A stretch of DNA of 64,000 bases, taken from assembly GCF_001889545.1 (NCBI RefSeq), contig NZ_CP018194.1, positions 1,958,501 through 2,022,500 on the forward strand, given 5' to 3'. Position 1 is the first letter of the stretch, and the number at the start of each line of letters is the position of its first letter. Origin of the DNA: Granulibacter bethesdensis. GTDB lineage: Bacteria > Pseudomonadota > Alphaproteobacteria > Acetobacterales > Acetobacteraceae. Of the stretch, positions 25,867-35,100 are shown one piece after another. A program made the translations under genes and the position numbers. The notes under the pieces were generated by a model. The model saw nothing but the letters and a program-made list of their open reading frames with translations, was not told the origin of the DNA and did not search any database.

Positions 25867-25876
25867 CACATTACCT

Positions 25877-25893
25877 AGCACGATGCATGCCAA
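25877..25893 (-). promoter_or_regulatory. Sigma-54 (RpoN) -24/-12 promoter before the guanidine riboswitch
   Basis: The minus strand reads TTGGCATGCATCGTGCT. Compared with TTGGCACG-N4-TTGCW it has the exact GG...GC spacing, with mismatches only at one -24-box base and the first -12-box base. The predicted start (~25866) coincides with the 5' edge of the riboswitch aptamer, which strongly supports it. NtrC-type activation under nitrogen limitation is the likely input; an activator site was not identified. Confidence 0.75.
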
Positions 25894-26077
25894 TCACGTG
25901 ATCAGCAGAATTTTAAGACATCAATACGATTACGGCTCACAGTAGGCATCTTGCTGCTTGTTTTATAAGCGCACAGATGCCTTCTTTTTGTGCCACAGGC
26001 TCCGCTCTGGACTTGGTGGAGGCCGGACTGAAATGGTCCCAATCACCACAGACGTGCAGGTGCCCCCCCCCACACAC
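25894..26077. other. Spacer between the guanidine operon and the toxin-module array; no gene recognised
   Basis: No convincing coding sequence, RNA or repeat is seen here. It ends at a run of nine C's (26063-26071) that marks the edge of homology to the cdiA-derived fragment. The 26078-side junction looks like an old recombination breakpoint. Confidence 0.4.
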
Positions 26078-26405
26078 AACACCGCTCAGCGACGCCGTCA
26101 CGCCAGAGAAATTCGTCTTCTGCGACTGCGTCTGCGTCGTCGTATCCTGCGGCTGCACCGATAACCGCATGCAGTGCCAGAGCCGCCGCACTGTCTTCCT
26201 TCCAGCCTGCCTTGCGGATCTGTGCGCCGGCAACCTCATTCGCAACCTGACCGAACAGCTGTGCAGCGCCCTGACTGAACGCCAGATCATTCCGCGTCTG
26301 CTGCGGATCGAACCTGTTCTGCACACCGTTCGTCGTCTGCAGCGACGTGCTGCCGCTGCCAGCAACGCCGATCAGTGTCGCACTATAAGTCGTGATATCG
26401 CCAGT
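26078..26405 (-). pseudogene. Scrambled remnant of a cdiA C-terminal module
   Basis: Reading the minus strand from 26405, the first part repeats the module start (GDITTYSATLIGVAGSG, then VQNRFDPQQTRNDLAFSQGA, to about HAVIGAA near 26155). It is then joined out of frame to an unrelated piece of the cdiA FHA-2 region (DTTTQTQSQKTNFSGVTASL), which ends at about 26078. Toxin and immunity sequences are missing. This is the distal, most decayed unit of the array, and its joint shows illegitimate recombination within cdiA-derived DNA. Confidence 0.75.
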
Positions 26406-26801
26406 TTACTTTAACAGATGTAACTTCGCCCATTCTAAAAAAGATGGAGAAAGAGGAGCTTTAACACCGGCTATATTAAATGTTTTTATTAATTCTTTCC
26501 CATATATAGTAGAATATAATTGATAGCCATACCAAAGCAAATCATCGCTTTCTGGATCAGTATTTTTTAGATTGTCGATGGCTTCCTGTGCAGATATTTC
26601 TCTTCCAGTATCAATTTCTGCGATTCCCGTGTCGCAGCAAGCTTCAACAAAACCAATCACTCTGTGCTTCCATGTCGATTCACCTGAAATTTTTTCATAG
26701 GATTCTATTTCAGGAAGAATAGCATAAGGACTCATCTCTGTAATACTCAGAAGATAAATACTACTTTGATAAGATTGAAGAATTAATTCGTTACACATCA
26801 T
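26406..26801 (-). CDS. Putative CDI immunity protein, orphan module C
   Basis: A 131-residue AT-rich gene starting one base after the stop of the upstream toxin module, the classical position for a CdiI immunity protein. It is about 80% identical by eye to the protein at 28078-28473. It is mostly helical and acidic (REISAQEAIDNLKN; SFLEWAKLHLLK at the C-terminus) with no signal or membrane segment, consistent with a cytoplasmic neutraliser. I do not recognise a named immunity family. Differences from its paralogue cluster mid-protein (DPESDDLL versus a longer different stretch), where toxin contact may occur. Confidence 0.7.
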   Translation of the reverse strand: MMCNELILQSYQSSIYLLSITEMSPYAILPEIESYEKISGESTWKHRVIGFVEACCDTGIAEIDTGREISAQEAIDNLKNTDPESDDLLWYGYQLYSTIYGKELIKTFNIAGVKAPLSPSFLEWAKLHLLK

Positions 26802-26802
26802 T

Positions 26803-27996
26803 CTACTCGTGAGGAAATTTTAGCTTTAGGATATTACCATTGTTTATTGATTTTGTAAGCGGATCATTGATCTCAACCGTTGCGGTCGTCGGCAACGTTC
26901 TCTCACTTGCCTGCCCAGCTGGACGGAAGGTTATGCTACTACCATCACTGAATTTCGCAACCCATGCTCCAGGTTTATCGGCAATTGAACCTATACTTTC
27001 TGCTTTTCTACCATTGAATGCCTTGAAAGCGAACTGTTCAGCGGTTTCATCAGGGTTGGCACTGGCAGGCATTTCACGCGGTGTGCCAGGACCACCGATA
27101 GGCGTGCCAACAAAATCTCCGTTCAGCTTGTATAAATTTGATAAATTGTTGCTCCGATTAGAGAGAACATTCAACAGTGTCTTCTGGGCATTCAACGTTG
27201 CCTGATCGGCCTCAGCAACAGTTTCCGTGCCTACAGGAGCATTCTTGATAAGTGTCTGCCACCCTTCAGGTGTGGTATTGAGATTCTTGATCTCCCGCGC
27301 TTCTGCCAGCATCGCCCGCGCCTCTGCCAGCGCCTGCTCCAGCCTCCCCACATCTTCACGCGTCGGCACATAATTTTTCGGCGCGATCGTCTGAAGCGCC
27401 AGATTCTCCGGATCAATTTCCGCAAGCTCGCGGTAGGCTACACCGTAGTTATGCGCGTTGAAAATTTCCTCATCTGTCAGTGGCCTCCCATCCGGGCCAA
27501 CAGGGCGTGCAACCTCTTCATCAAGAGGCTCTTCCTGATTGTAGAGTGTGGAACTGGCGGCGGCAGAGCCACCCAGAATGGCGCTGATACCAGCACTTCC
27601 ACTCCCAACCCCTGTCAGCGCGCCCACGCCAGAACCTACAGCCGCACTCGCCATGAGAATAACAACACGGCCAATGGCGCTGTCAGGACGGATCGAGCCG
27701 CCATGCAGATAGTCCTGCCACAGATATTGCTGCAATTGCGCCGCTGAATACGTGCCAGCCGCAGCGCCAAGTCCTCCAGCCAGCATGCTGCCGGCGCTGC
27801 CATTCCCTGCGATCGCACCTTGCGCTGCACCGATAACCGCATGCAGTGCCAGAGCCGCCGCACTGTCTTCCTTCCAGCCTGCCTTGCGGATCTGTGCGCC
27901 GGCAACCTCATTCGCAACCTGACCGAACAGCTGTGCAGCGCCCTGACTGAACGCCAGATCATTCCGCGTCTGCTGCGGATCGAACTTGTTCTGCAC
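26803..27996 (-). CDS. Orphan CdiA C-terminal (toxin) module C
   Basis: A 397-residue module lacking secretion signal and adhesin. It begins in cdiA-derived sequence (the frame is open from 28077; a GTG at 27996 begins VQNKFDPQQTRNDL). A hydrophobic Gly/Ala-rich pretoxin follows (VILMASAAVGSGVGALTGVGSGSAG), then a helical linker rich in E and A (residues ~190-225). The C-terminal ~75 residues (from about NPDETAEQFAFKAF) are the probable toxin, with SDGSSITFRPAG and TATVEIND. That end resembles small BECR-type RNase toxins by pattern only. It is near-identical to module B except for the last ~55 residues. Probably silent unless recombined into a full cdiA. Confidence 0.65.
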   Translation of the reverse strand: MQNKFDPQQTRNDLAFSQGAAQLFGQVANEVAGAQIRKAGWKEDSAAALALHAVIGAAQGAIAGNGSAGSMLAGGLGAAAGTYSAAQLQQYLWQDYLHGGSIRPDSAIGRVVILMASAAVGSGVGALTGVGSGSAGISAILGGSAAASSTLYNQEEPLDEEVARPVGPDGRPLTDEEIFNAHNYGVAYRELAEIDPENLALQTIAPKNYVPTREDVGRLEQALAEARAMLAEAREIKNLNTTPEGWQTLIKNAPVGTETVAEADQATLNAQKTLLNVLSNRSNNLSNLYKLNGDFVGTPIGGPGTPREMPASANPDETAEQFAFKAFNGRKAESIGSIADKPGAWVAKFSDGSSITFRPAGQASERTLPTTATVEINDPLTKSINNGNILKLKFPHE

Positions 27997-28077
27997 ACCG
28001 TTCGTCGTCTGCAGCGCAGTCCCGCCGCTGCCAGCAACGCCGATCAGTGTCGCACTATAAGTCGTGATATCGCCAGT

Positions 28078-28473
28078 TTACTTTAACAGATGTAACTTCG
28101 CCCATTCTAAAAATGACCAAGAAAGAGGAGCATTAACTTCATCTATATTAAATGTTTTTATTAATTCTTTACCATATGCAGTAGAATATAATTGATAGCC
28201 ATACCAAGGCGCGCCATTTTCGATCTTTCGAACAGTATTTTTTAGATTGTCGATGGCTTCCTGTGCAGATATTTCTCTTCCAGTATCAATTTCTGCGATC
28301 CCCGTGTTGCAGCAAGCTTCAATAAAACCAATCACTCTGTTCTTCCATGTCGATCCACCTGAAATTTTCTCGTAGTCTTCTATTTCAGGAAGAATAGCAC
28401 TAGGACACATCTCTGTGATACTCAGGAGATAAATACTATTCTGATAGGATTGAATAATTAATTGATTATACAT
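28078..28473 (-). CDS. Putative CDI immunity protein, orphan module B
   Basis: A 131-residue AT-rich gene four bases after the stop of the truncated cdiA copy. It is paralogous to 26406-26801, with shared blocks SIYLLSITEM, TGREISAQEAIDNLKNT and SFLEWAKLHLLK. It is predicted to be a cytoplasmic antidote to toxin tail B. Just after its stop the next module's sequence begins, with no independent promoter visible, so expression probably depends on readthrough or a weak internal promoter. Confidence 0.7.
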   Translation of the reverse strand: MYNQLIIQSYQNSIYLLSITEMCPSAILPEIEDYEKISGGSTWKNRVIGFIEACCNTGIAEIDTGREISAQEAIDNLKNTVRKIENGAPWYGYQLYSTAYGKELIKTFNIDEVNAPLSWSFLEWAKLHLLK

Positions 28474-28477
28474 CGTT

Positions 28478-31351
28478 CTATTCCCGGGGAAATTTTAGCT
28501 TTAGGATATTATTTCTATTTATTTTTTTTACTATAGGATCATTGATCTCAACCGTTGCGGTCGTCGGCAACGTCTCCCTACCAGCCTGTCCAGCTGGACG
28601 GAAGGTTATCCAACTACCATCACTGAATTCCGCAATCCATGCTCCAGGTTTATCGGCAATTGAACCTATACTTTCTGCTTTTCTACCATTGAATGCCTTG
28701 AAAGCGAACTGTTCAGCGGTTTCATCAGGGTTAGCACTCGCAGGCATTTCACGCGGGGTGCCAGGACCACCGATAGGCGTACCAACAAAATCTCCGTTCA
28801 GCTTGTATAAATTTGATAAATTGTTGCTCCGATTAGAGAGAACATTCAACAGTGTCTTCTGGGCATTCAATGTTGCCTGATCGGCCTCAGCAACAGTTTC
28901 TGTACCCACCGGGGCATTCTTGATAAGTGTCTGCCACCCTTCAGGTGTGGTATTGAGATTCTTGATCTCCCGCGCTTCTGCCTGCATCGCCCGCGCCTCT
29001 GCCAGCGCCTGCTCCAGCCTCCCCACATCTTCACGCGTCGGCACATAATTTTTCGGCGCGATCGTCTGAAGCGCCAGATTCTCCGGATCAATTTCCGCAA
29101 GCTCGCGGTAGGCTACACCGTAGTTATGCGCGTTGAAAATTTCCTCATCTGTCAGTGGCCTCCCATCCGGGCCAACAGGGCGTGCAACCTCTTCATCAAG
29201 AGGCTCTTCCTGATTGTAGAGTGTGGAACTGGCGGCGGCAGAGCCACCCAGAATGGCGCTGATACCAGCACTTCCACTCCCAACCCCTGTCAGCGCGCCC
29301 ACGCCAGAACCTACAGCCGCACTCGCCATGAGAATAACAACACGGCCAATGGCGCTGTCAGGACGGATCGAGCCGCCATGCAGATAGTCCTGCCACAGAT
29401 ATTGCTGCAATTGCGCCGCTGAATACGTGCCAGCAGCAGCGCCAAGTCCTCCAGCCAGCATGCTGCCGGCGCTGCCATTCCCTGCGATCGCACCTTGCGC
29501 TGCACCGATAACCGCATGCAGTGCCAGAGCCGCCGCACTGTCTTCCTTCCAGCCTGCCTTGCGGATCTGTGCGCCGGCAACCTCATTCGCAACCTGACCG
29601 AACAGCTGTACAGCGCCCTGACTGAACGCCAGATCATTCCGCGTCTGCTGCGGATCGAACTTGTTCTGCACACCGTTCGTCGTCTGCAGCGCAGTCCCGC
29701 CGCTGCCAGCAACGCCGCCCGTCACCGTCCCGAGCGCCGTATTCGCCGTCAGTTGCTCAGGACGCAGCAGGGTCGACGGAACAGTGCCGTCACGCACCGT
29801 CACACCAACATTGTTCGTGATCGCAGACAGCGTCGTGCTGTGGGCATTGTCGTTCGTCTGAGATACACCGCCGCCGCTGCCGACACCGCTGCTCGACGCG
29901 CTGGCAATCACAGAAACCGCAGAGGAGTTCGAATGATTCTCCACATTGCTGACCGTCAGAGAACCGGTGTTCAGCACATTGTCATTCGCAGGCGCGGTGC
30001 TCGAGATCACAGCGCCGGTCAGCGAGGTATTGCCACCGACAGTGATGTTCAGACCACCATTCCCGGCAAAAATTCCGGTCTGCGACACCACAGAGGCATA
30101 GCCATTCCCGATATGGTCCGTCGCAGCAGAGACAGAGCCGCCACTGGTTCCCGTGATGCCGATCTGCACATTCACCGAACCACCGCTCTGGCTGCTGCTG
30201 CCGCTCGCTGTCGCCTGTGTGCTCTTCAGGATCAGATCGCCGCCTATACTCGCAACAACGCGGTTCCCGGCCACATCTGCGCCTTCAAGACGCGTGTCCT
30301 TGCCGCTGATCAGCGTCAGCGTGTTCCCGGCCGCCACCACCGTGTTCACAGGCGTGCTGCTGCTGGCAACCGTGCCACCCTGAGCCCAGCTGGCGCTCCC
30401 CTCAACACCATAGCCTGTGCTTTGCGTGCCAATACCGGCATACACGCCCACAGCAGCAGACTTCGAAACATTGTCGTTGCTGAACTGCGTGCTGTTCTCC
30501 GCTGACTGCAGAACGATGTTTCCCGTCGAGACCAGCGCAACATTCCGGCCACCGCTCAGCGTCGCCCCACGGGCCGTGATGTCACCAGACGTCGCCACGA
30601 CAGACAGGTTACCGCCAGCAACCGCGCTGCTCCCCTGCGCCGTGCTGCTGAAATAACCCGCACGGTTCTCGCTGCTGGAGGTTCCAGCCATCACATCAAC
30701 CTGCAACAACTGCCCGTTCTTGCCAGAAGACGTCGCCGCATCAACCGCCTTGTAGGCCTGATACCCGGCATAGGCCGCCTGCCCCCCGTCCAGAGCCTGC
30801 AGACGCGGATCAGTTTGGCGATCCGACGCCGCAACCGCCGCAGAGGTGTAGGCATTCCCCACAACACCGCTCAGCGACGCCGTCACGCCAGAGAAATTCG
30901 TCTTCTGTGACTGTGTCTGCGTCGTCGTGTCGTGAGACACATCGAAAGTAACGCTTTTGCCGATGATCGCCATATCACCGCCAGAAGACAGATGAGCATC
31001 CTTCAACGTCACCGCACCACCGGCATGCACGGTCAGATCACCCGACAGAGAGCCCACCGCGCTGGCGACATTCGTCACCTGCGTTGTCGTCGTCGTGCTG
31101 CTGTTCTGCTGCAATCCCGCGCCAACAGCGACAGGGATCGCACTGCTCCCCATGCTGAAAACACCGGCTTTCTTGTCATTCTGATAATCCGTGAGGCTCA
31201 GCGTCTGCTGCGCGCTCCGGATCGAGATGTCACCGGCAGCGTCCAGCACCACGTTCCCCGTGCCGACAACGCCAGACCCGACAATATTGATGTCCTTGCC
31301 TGACACAATCGAAACAGTATCACCCGATACTGTGCTGCCAACCGAAAACAC
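28478..31351 (-). pseudogene. 5'-truncated cdiA copy with toxin tail B
   Basis: 957 codons from a GTG; homology to the full-length cdiA reaches back to about 31415, where the frame closes. It lacks the signal peptide, TPS domain and FHA-1 stalk, so it cannot be exported as it stands. Residues 1-~575 are near-identical to the FHA-2 region of the full gene (STVSGDTVSIVSGKDINIVG through GTALQTTNGVQN). The last ~380 residues are pretoxin and toxin tail B, ending in SDGSWITFRPAG, TATVEINDP and LKLKFPRE. It works best as a silent donor for replacing the CdiA tail by homologous recombination. Confidence 0.8.
29612..31345 (-). repeat. Long direct repeat, copy in truncated cdiA
   Basis: Near-identical to 33655-35388 at a constant offset of 4043 bases. 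Translations of several hundred bases in more than one frame are identical. The left edge falls in the pretoxin start (FDPQQTRNDLAFSQGA) and the right edge near STVSGDTVS, after which the two copies differ (sparse substitutions, then divergence). Confidence 0.9.
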
Positions 31352-31447
31352 AGCCTCCGTCCGCGTCGATACCGTGTTGTGGTGGTAATCTATCCCCGAC
31401 TGGACGAAGGAAAGGGCATTTTATTTTTAAATGTTTTCTATTTAAAA

Positions 31448-31765
31448 CTATTTATCGGTATTGGAACGATAAGCAATAGCTAATCCGTCCAAAGCTTTTT
31501 GCAACTCGATCGGGTTCTTCCTTAAGTCTCTCATGTAGCCCCCTCCCCCTGTTTCTCCTACAATATAAGCAGAAAATTGTTTTAAAAACCAATCCTCTGG
31601 ATGGAGAGTAATATTTTTATTCATAAAAAATATCCAAAAGCCATCTCCTTGAATAAATTGATCATCCAATATATTTATATCATCCGGAATTTCGATAAAT
31701 TTCACTCTATCTCTTAGCATTAATTCTGCTCTAGTTTTTGCCTCCTCAAAATTTCTCTTTTTCAT
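31448..31765 (-). CDS. Putative immunity protein paralogue (Imm35/YrhB-like), second copy
   Basis: A 105-residue AT-rich gene about half identical to 31874-32191: N-terminal MKK.NFEEAK, FWIFF.NKNI in the middle, and YMRDLR..P.ELQKALDGLAI at the end. Small size, Trp-containing core and linkage to a papain-fold toxin suggest the Imm35/YrhB type, with modest confidence. Its ATG overlaps the TGA of a toxin-tail remnant in the same arrangement as the intact pair. It may give immunity to a toxin variant the cell no longer encodes. Confidence 0.65.
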   Translation of the reverse strand: MKKRNFEEAKTRAELMLRDRVKFIEIPDDINILDDQFIQGDGFWIFFMNKNITLHPEDWFLKQFSAYIVGETGGGGYMRDLRKNPIELQKALDGLAIAYRSNTDK

Positions 31766-31824
31766 TTCTCAATATCCCATGGCATTTTTGGGGGCATAAT
31801 CTGGACGAACAACCTAATGCTTTA
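31762..31824 (-). pseudogene. Remnant of a displaced Tox-PL-type toxin C-terminus
   Basis: The minus strand in frame reads RLFVQIMPPKMPWDIEK then TGA, overlapping the ATG of the next gene. The intact CdiA ends RVGYPNFETPLVPWDVKK with the same TGA/ATG overlap. An in-frame stop lies shortly upstream, so only the tail survives. It shows that the second immunity gene once followed its own toxin. Confidence 0.6.
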
Positions 31825-31873
31825 CCAAGACCAACAAAGGAATCAGCTTTATTTTCAAATTATTTGGATAAAA

Positions 31874-32191
31874 TTATTTGAAATTGTCAGGGTGATGGGA
31901 AATAGCTAAACCATCCAAAGCCTTTTGCAACTCTGTTGGCTTATTCCTTAAATCTCGCATGTACCGCGTGCCTCCATATTCACCTATTACACAACAACAA
32001 AATTGTTTTTCAAACCAATTTTTCTCAGAAAAAATTATATTTTTATTAGGGAAAAATATCCAAAAATATTTACCACGTATAAAATTATCATCTAATAAAT
32101 CAATTCCATCAGGAATATAAACATTTTCAAAATGCAATCTGAGATCTTTTATTGCTTTTTCTTTTGCTTCTTCAAAGTTTAATTTTTTCAT
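31874..32191 (-). CDS. cdiI: Putative immunity protein for the CdiA papain-fold toxin
   Basis: A 105-residue AT-rich gene overlapping the cdiA stop by four bases (ATGA), the standard toxin-immunity layout. No signal peptide or membrane segment is present. Conserved with its paralogue: FEEAK, FWIFFPNKNI, YMRDLRNKPTELQKALDGLAI. Patterns (Phe-Trp core, small alpha/beta) suggest Imm35/YrhB-type immunity, which is known beside papain-like polymorphic toxins; this assignment is by recollection and pattern. Base composition is very different from the surrounding chromosome. Confidence 0.75.
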   Translation of the reverse strand: MKKLNFEEAKEKAIKDLRLHFENVYIPDGIDLLDDNFIRGKYFWIFFPNKNIIFSEKNWFEKQFCCCVIGEYGGTRYMRDLRNKPTELQKALDGLAISHHPDNFK

Positions 32192-35100
32192 TTCTTAACA
32201 TCCCATGGCACTAGGGGGGTTTCAAAATTAGGATAACCAACCCTAAGCTTTACTTCAGAATTAAGATTAACAACTAACCCACTTTGTCCATCAATGAAAT
32301 ACACTTTTCCATTAAGGTTTGTTGCAACAATTGCATGATGAGTGTCTCCAGGCTGAAGAATAATAATCAAACGGCTCTGCCCAGACTTCAACCCTCTCAT
32401 ATAATGAGAAACTTCACTCACAGTAGCAGGCTTACTAAAATTTGCGGCGTCAAGATCCAATTCACTACCCCGACCAAGATTATCAGCGACTGCTGCAGAA
32501 TTTTTGCCAGTCAGGCGCTCATAAACCGCATTGGCACAGGATGTGCAGTTATTATTCCTGCCACCAACACTATAATGTGGATTGACGCCAATCAGTTGCG
32601 GAAATTCTGACTCCATCGGTTCTGCACTTGTATAAATTTCAGGCAGGGCGCTTCCAACACGGCTGGCAACCAATGACGTTTTCGCGGCGGCAATAGCTGA
32701 CGCCAGCAAAGTGGGAGCAGTAGGGGAGCCGCCCAGTTCAGGTGCAGTCGCAATAATGTCGTGAACAATAAGGCCAAAATAGTTTGCATAGCAGGCAGCA
32801 CTTGCTCCGCACATCGCATGGATTGTTGCTGCTGCTTCAATACCTTCATACGCCGCAATGGCAGAGACCGCTGTAACGACACCACCTGCAGCACCAAGAT
32901 CAAACCCTTTAAGAATAGAGCCAAGGTATTGAGCATCACGAGAATCAATGATTTTCTGGGTCAGATGGTCTACCGCCCAAAGTTTTTGATACTCTTCCTT
33001 TAAAGCCGCTACATCAGCGTTATTAAGGTCTACTCCTGCGGTATCTGCTGCTCTCCATGTCGCTGCAGCATTGCTCAAGCGTTGGCTCTGACTCAAACAA
33101 GCGAGCGATCCACCCGTCAGGCACGCCTGCACGACCGCCAGATTTGTCTGATTATCAATATCCTCAAGTGTTTTAATGGTGTCTGTATAGGTCTTGATCT
33201 CATCCTCGCTGCAACTACCATTGCTTTTACATGCAGCAAGCGCTTTTTCAGCATTGATTTTCTGAACAGCCTGATAATGAGTTAAATAGTTAAATAATGT
33301 CGCGCTCTGCGCAGCAGATGCTCCAACCAGTGCCCCCTGTTGACCATTAACAAGTGCCCCGATTCCAGCTCCAACTGCTCCACTGGCAAGCTGTAATATA
33401 ATACGGCCTTCCGCACTGTCTGGCTGCACCCCATGCTCAATCAGATAGTTACCCATCCATTGAGTTAATGCCGTACCACCGGCGGCTCCCAATCCACCGC
33501 TCGCAGCACTCCAGGCCGTATTCCCTGCTATATATCCCTGCAGAGCACCAATCATACTATGCAGCAAAAGGGAGCGTGGATCATTCTCGCTCCAGCCGCG
33601 TGATGTAATCAGATTGCCTGCAAATTCATTCGCAACCTGTCCAAACAGATTTGCAGCGCCCTGACTGAAAGCCAGATCATTCCGCGTCTGCTGCGGATCG
33701 AACCTGTTCTGCACACCGTTCGTCGTCTGCAGCGCAGTCCCGCCGCTGCCAGCAACGCCGCCCGTCACCGTCCCGAGCGCCGTATTCGCCGTCAGTTGCT
33801 CAGGACGCAGCAGGGTCGACGGAACAGTGCCGTCACGCACCGTCACACCAACATTGTTCGTGATCGCAGACAGCGTCGTGCTGTGGGCATTGTCGTTCGT
33901 CTGAGATACACCGCCGCCGCTGCCGACACCGCTGCTCGACGCGCTGGCAATCACAGAAACCGCAGAGGAGTTCGAATGATTCTCCACATTGCTGACCGTC
34001 AGAGAACCGGTGTTCAGCACATTGTCATTCGCAGGCGCGGTGCTCGAGATCACAGCGCCGGTCAGCGAGGTATTGCCACCGACAGTGATGTTCAGACCAC
34101 CATTCCCGGCAAAAATTCCGGTCTGCGACACCACAGAGGCATAGCCATTCCCGATATGGTCCGTCGCAGCAGAGACAGAGCCGCCACTGGTTCCCGTGAT
34201 GCCGATCTGCACATTCACCGAACCACCGCTCTGGCTGCTGCTGCCGCTCGCTGTCGCCTGTGTGCTCTTCAGGATCAGATCGCCGCCTATACTCGCAACA
34301 ACGCGGTTCCCGGCCACATCTGCGCCTTCAAGACGCGTGTCCTTGCCGCTGATCAGCGTCAGCGTGTTCCCGGCCGCCACCACCGTGTTCACAGGCGTGC
34401 TGCTGCTGGCAACCGTGCCACCCTGAGCCCAGCTGGCGCTCCCCTCAACACCATAGCCTGTGCTTTGCGTGCCAATACCGGCATACACGCCCACAGCAGC
34501 AGACTTCGAAACATTGTCGTTGCTGAACTGCGTGCTGTTCTCCGCTGACTGCAGAACGATGTTTCCCGTCGAGACCAGCGCAACATTCCGGCCACCGCTC
34601 AGCGTCGCCCCACGGGCCGTGATGTCACCAGACGTCGCCACGACAGACAGGTTACCGCCAGCAACCGCGCTGCTCCCCTGCGCCGTGCTGCTGAAATAAC
34701 CCGCACGGTTCTCGCTGCTGGAGGTTCCAGCCATCACATCAACCTGCAACAACTGCCCGTTCTTGCCAGAAGACGTCGCCGCATCAACCGCCTTGTAGGC
34801 CTGATACCCGGCATAGGCCGCCTGCCCCCCGTCCAGAGCCTGCAGACGCGGATCAGTTTGGCGATCCGACGCCGCAACCGCCGCAGAGGTGTAGGCATTC
34901 CCCACAACACCGCTCAGCGACGCCGTCACGCCAGAGAAATTCGTCTTCTGTGACTGTGTCTGCGTCGTCGTGTCGTGAGACACATCGAAAGTAACGCTTT
35001 TGCCGATGATCGCCATATCACCGCCAGAAGACAGATGAGCATCCTTCAACGTCACCGCACCACCGGCATGCACGGTCAGATCACCCGACAGAGAGCCCAC

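Larger units (their letters stand above)
26340..29730 (-). repeat. Tandem duplication of toxin/immunity modules (period about 1.67 kb)
   Basis: Modules B and C repeat at an offset of 1675 bases in the toxin part (27451 matches 29126; 27820 matches 29495) and 1672 in the immunity part. The joint after each immunity gene (26357-26413 and 28028-28085) is identical. A third partial unit follows to the left of 26405. Confidence 0.85.

Noticed and set aside
25894-26077. Possible insertion-sequence remnant at the array edge
   Set aside because: No transposase motif or terminal inverted repeats could be recognised.
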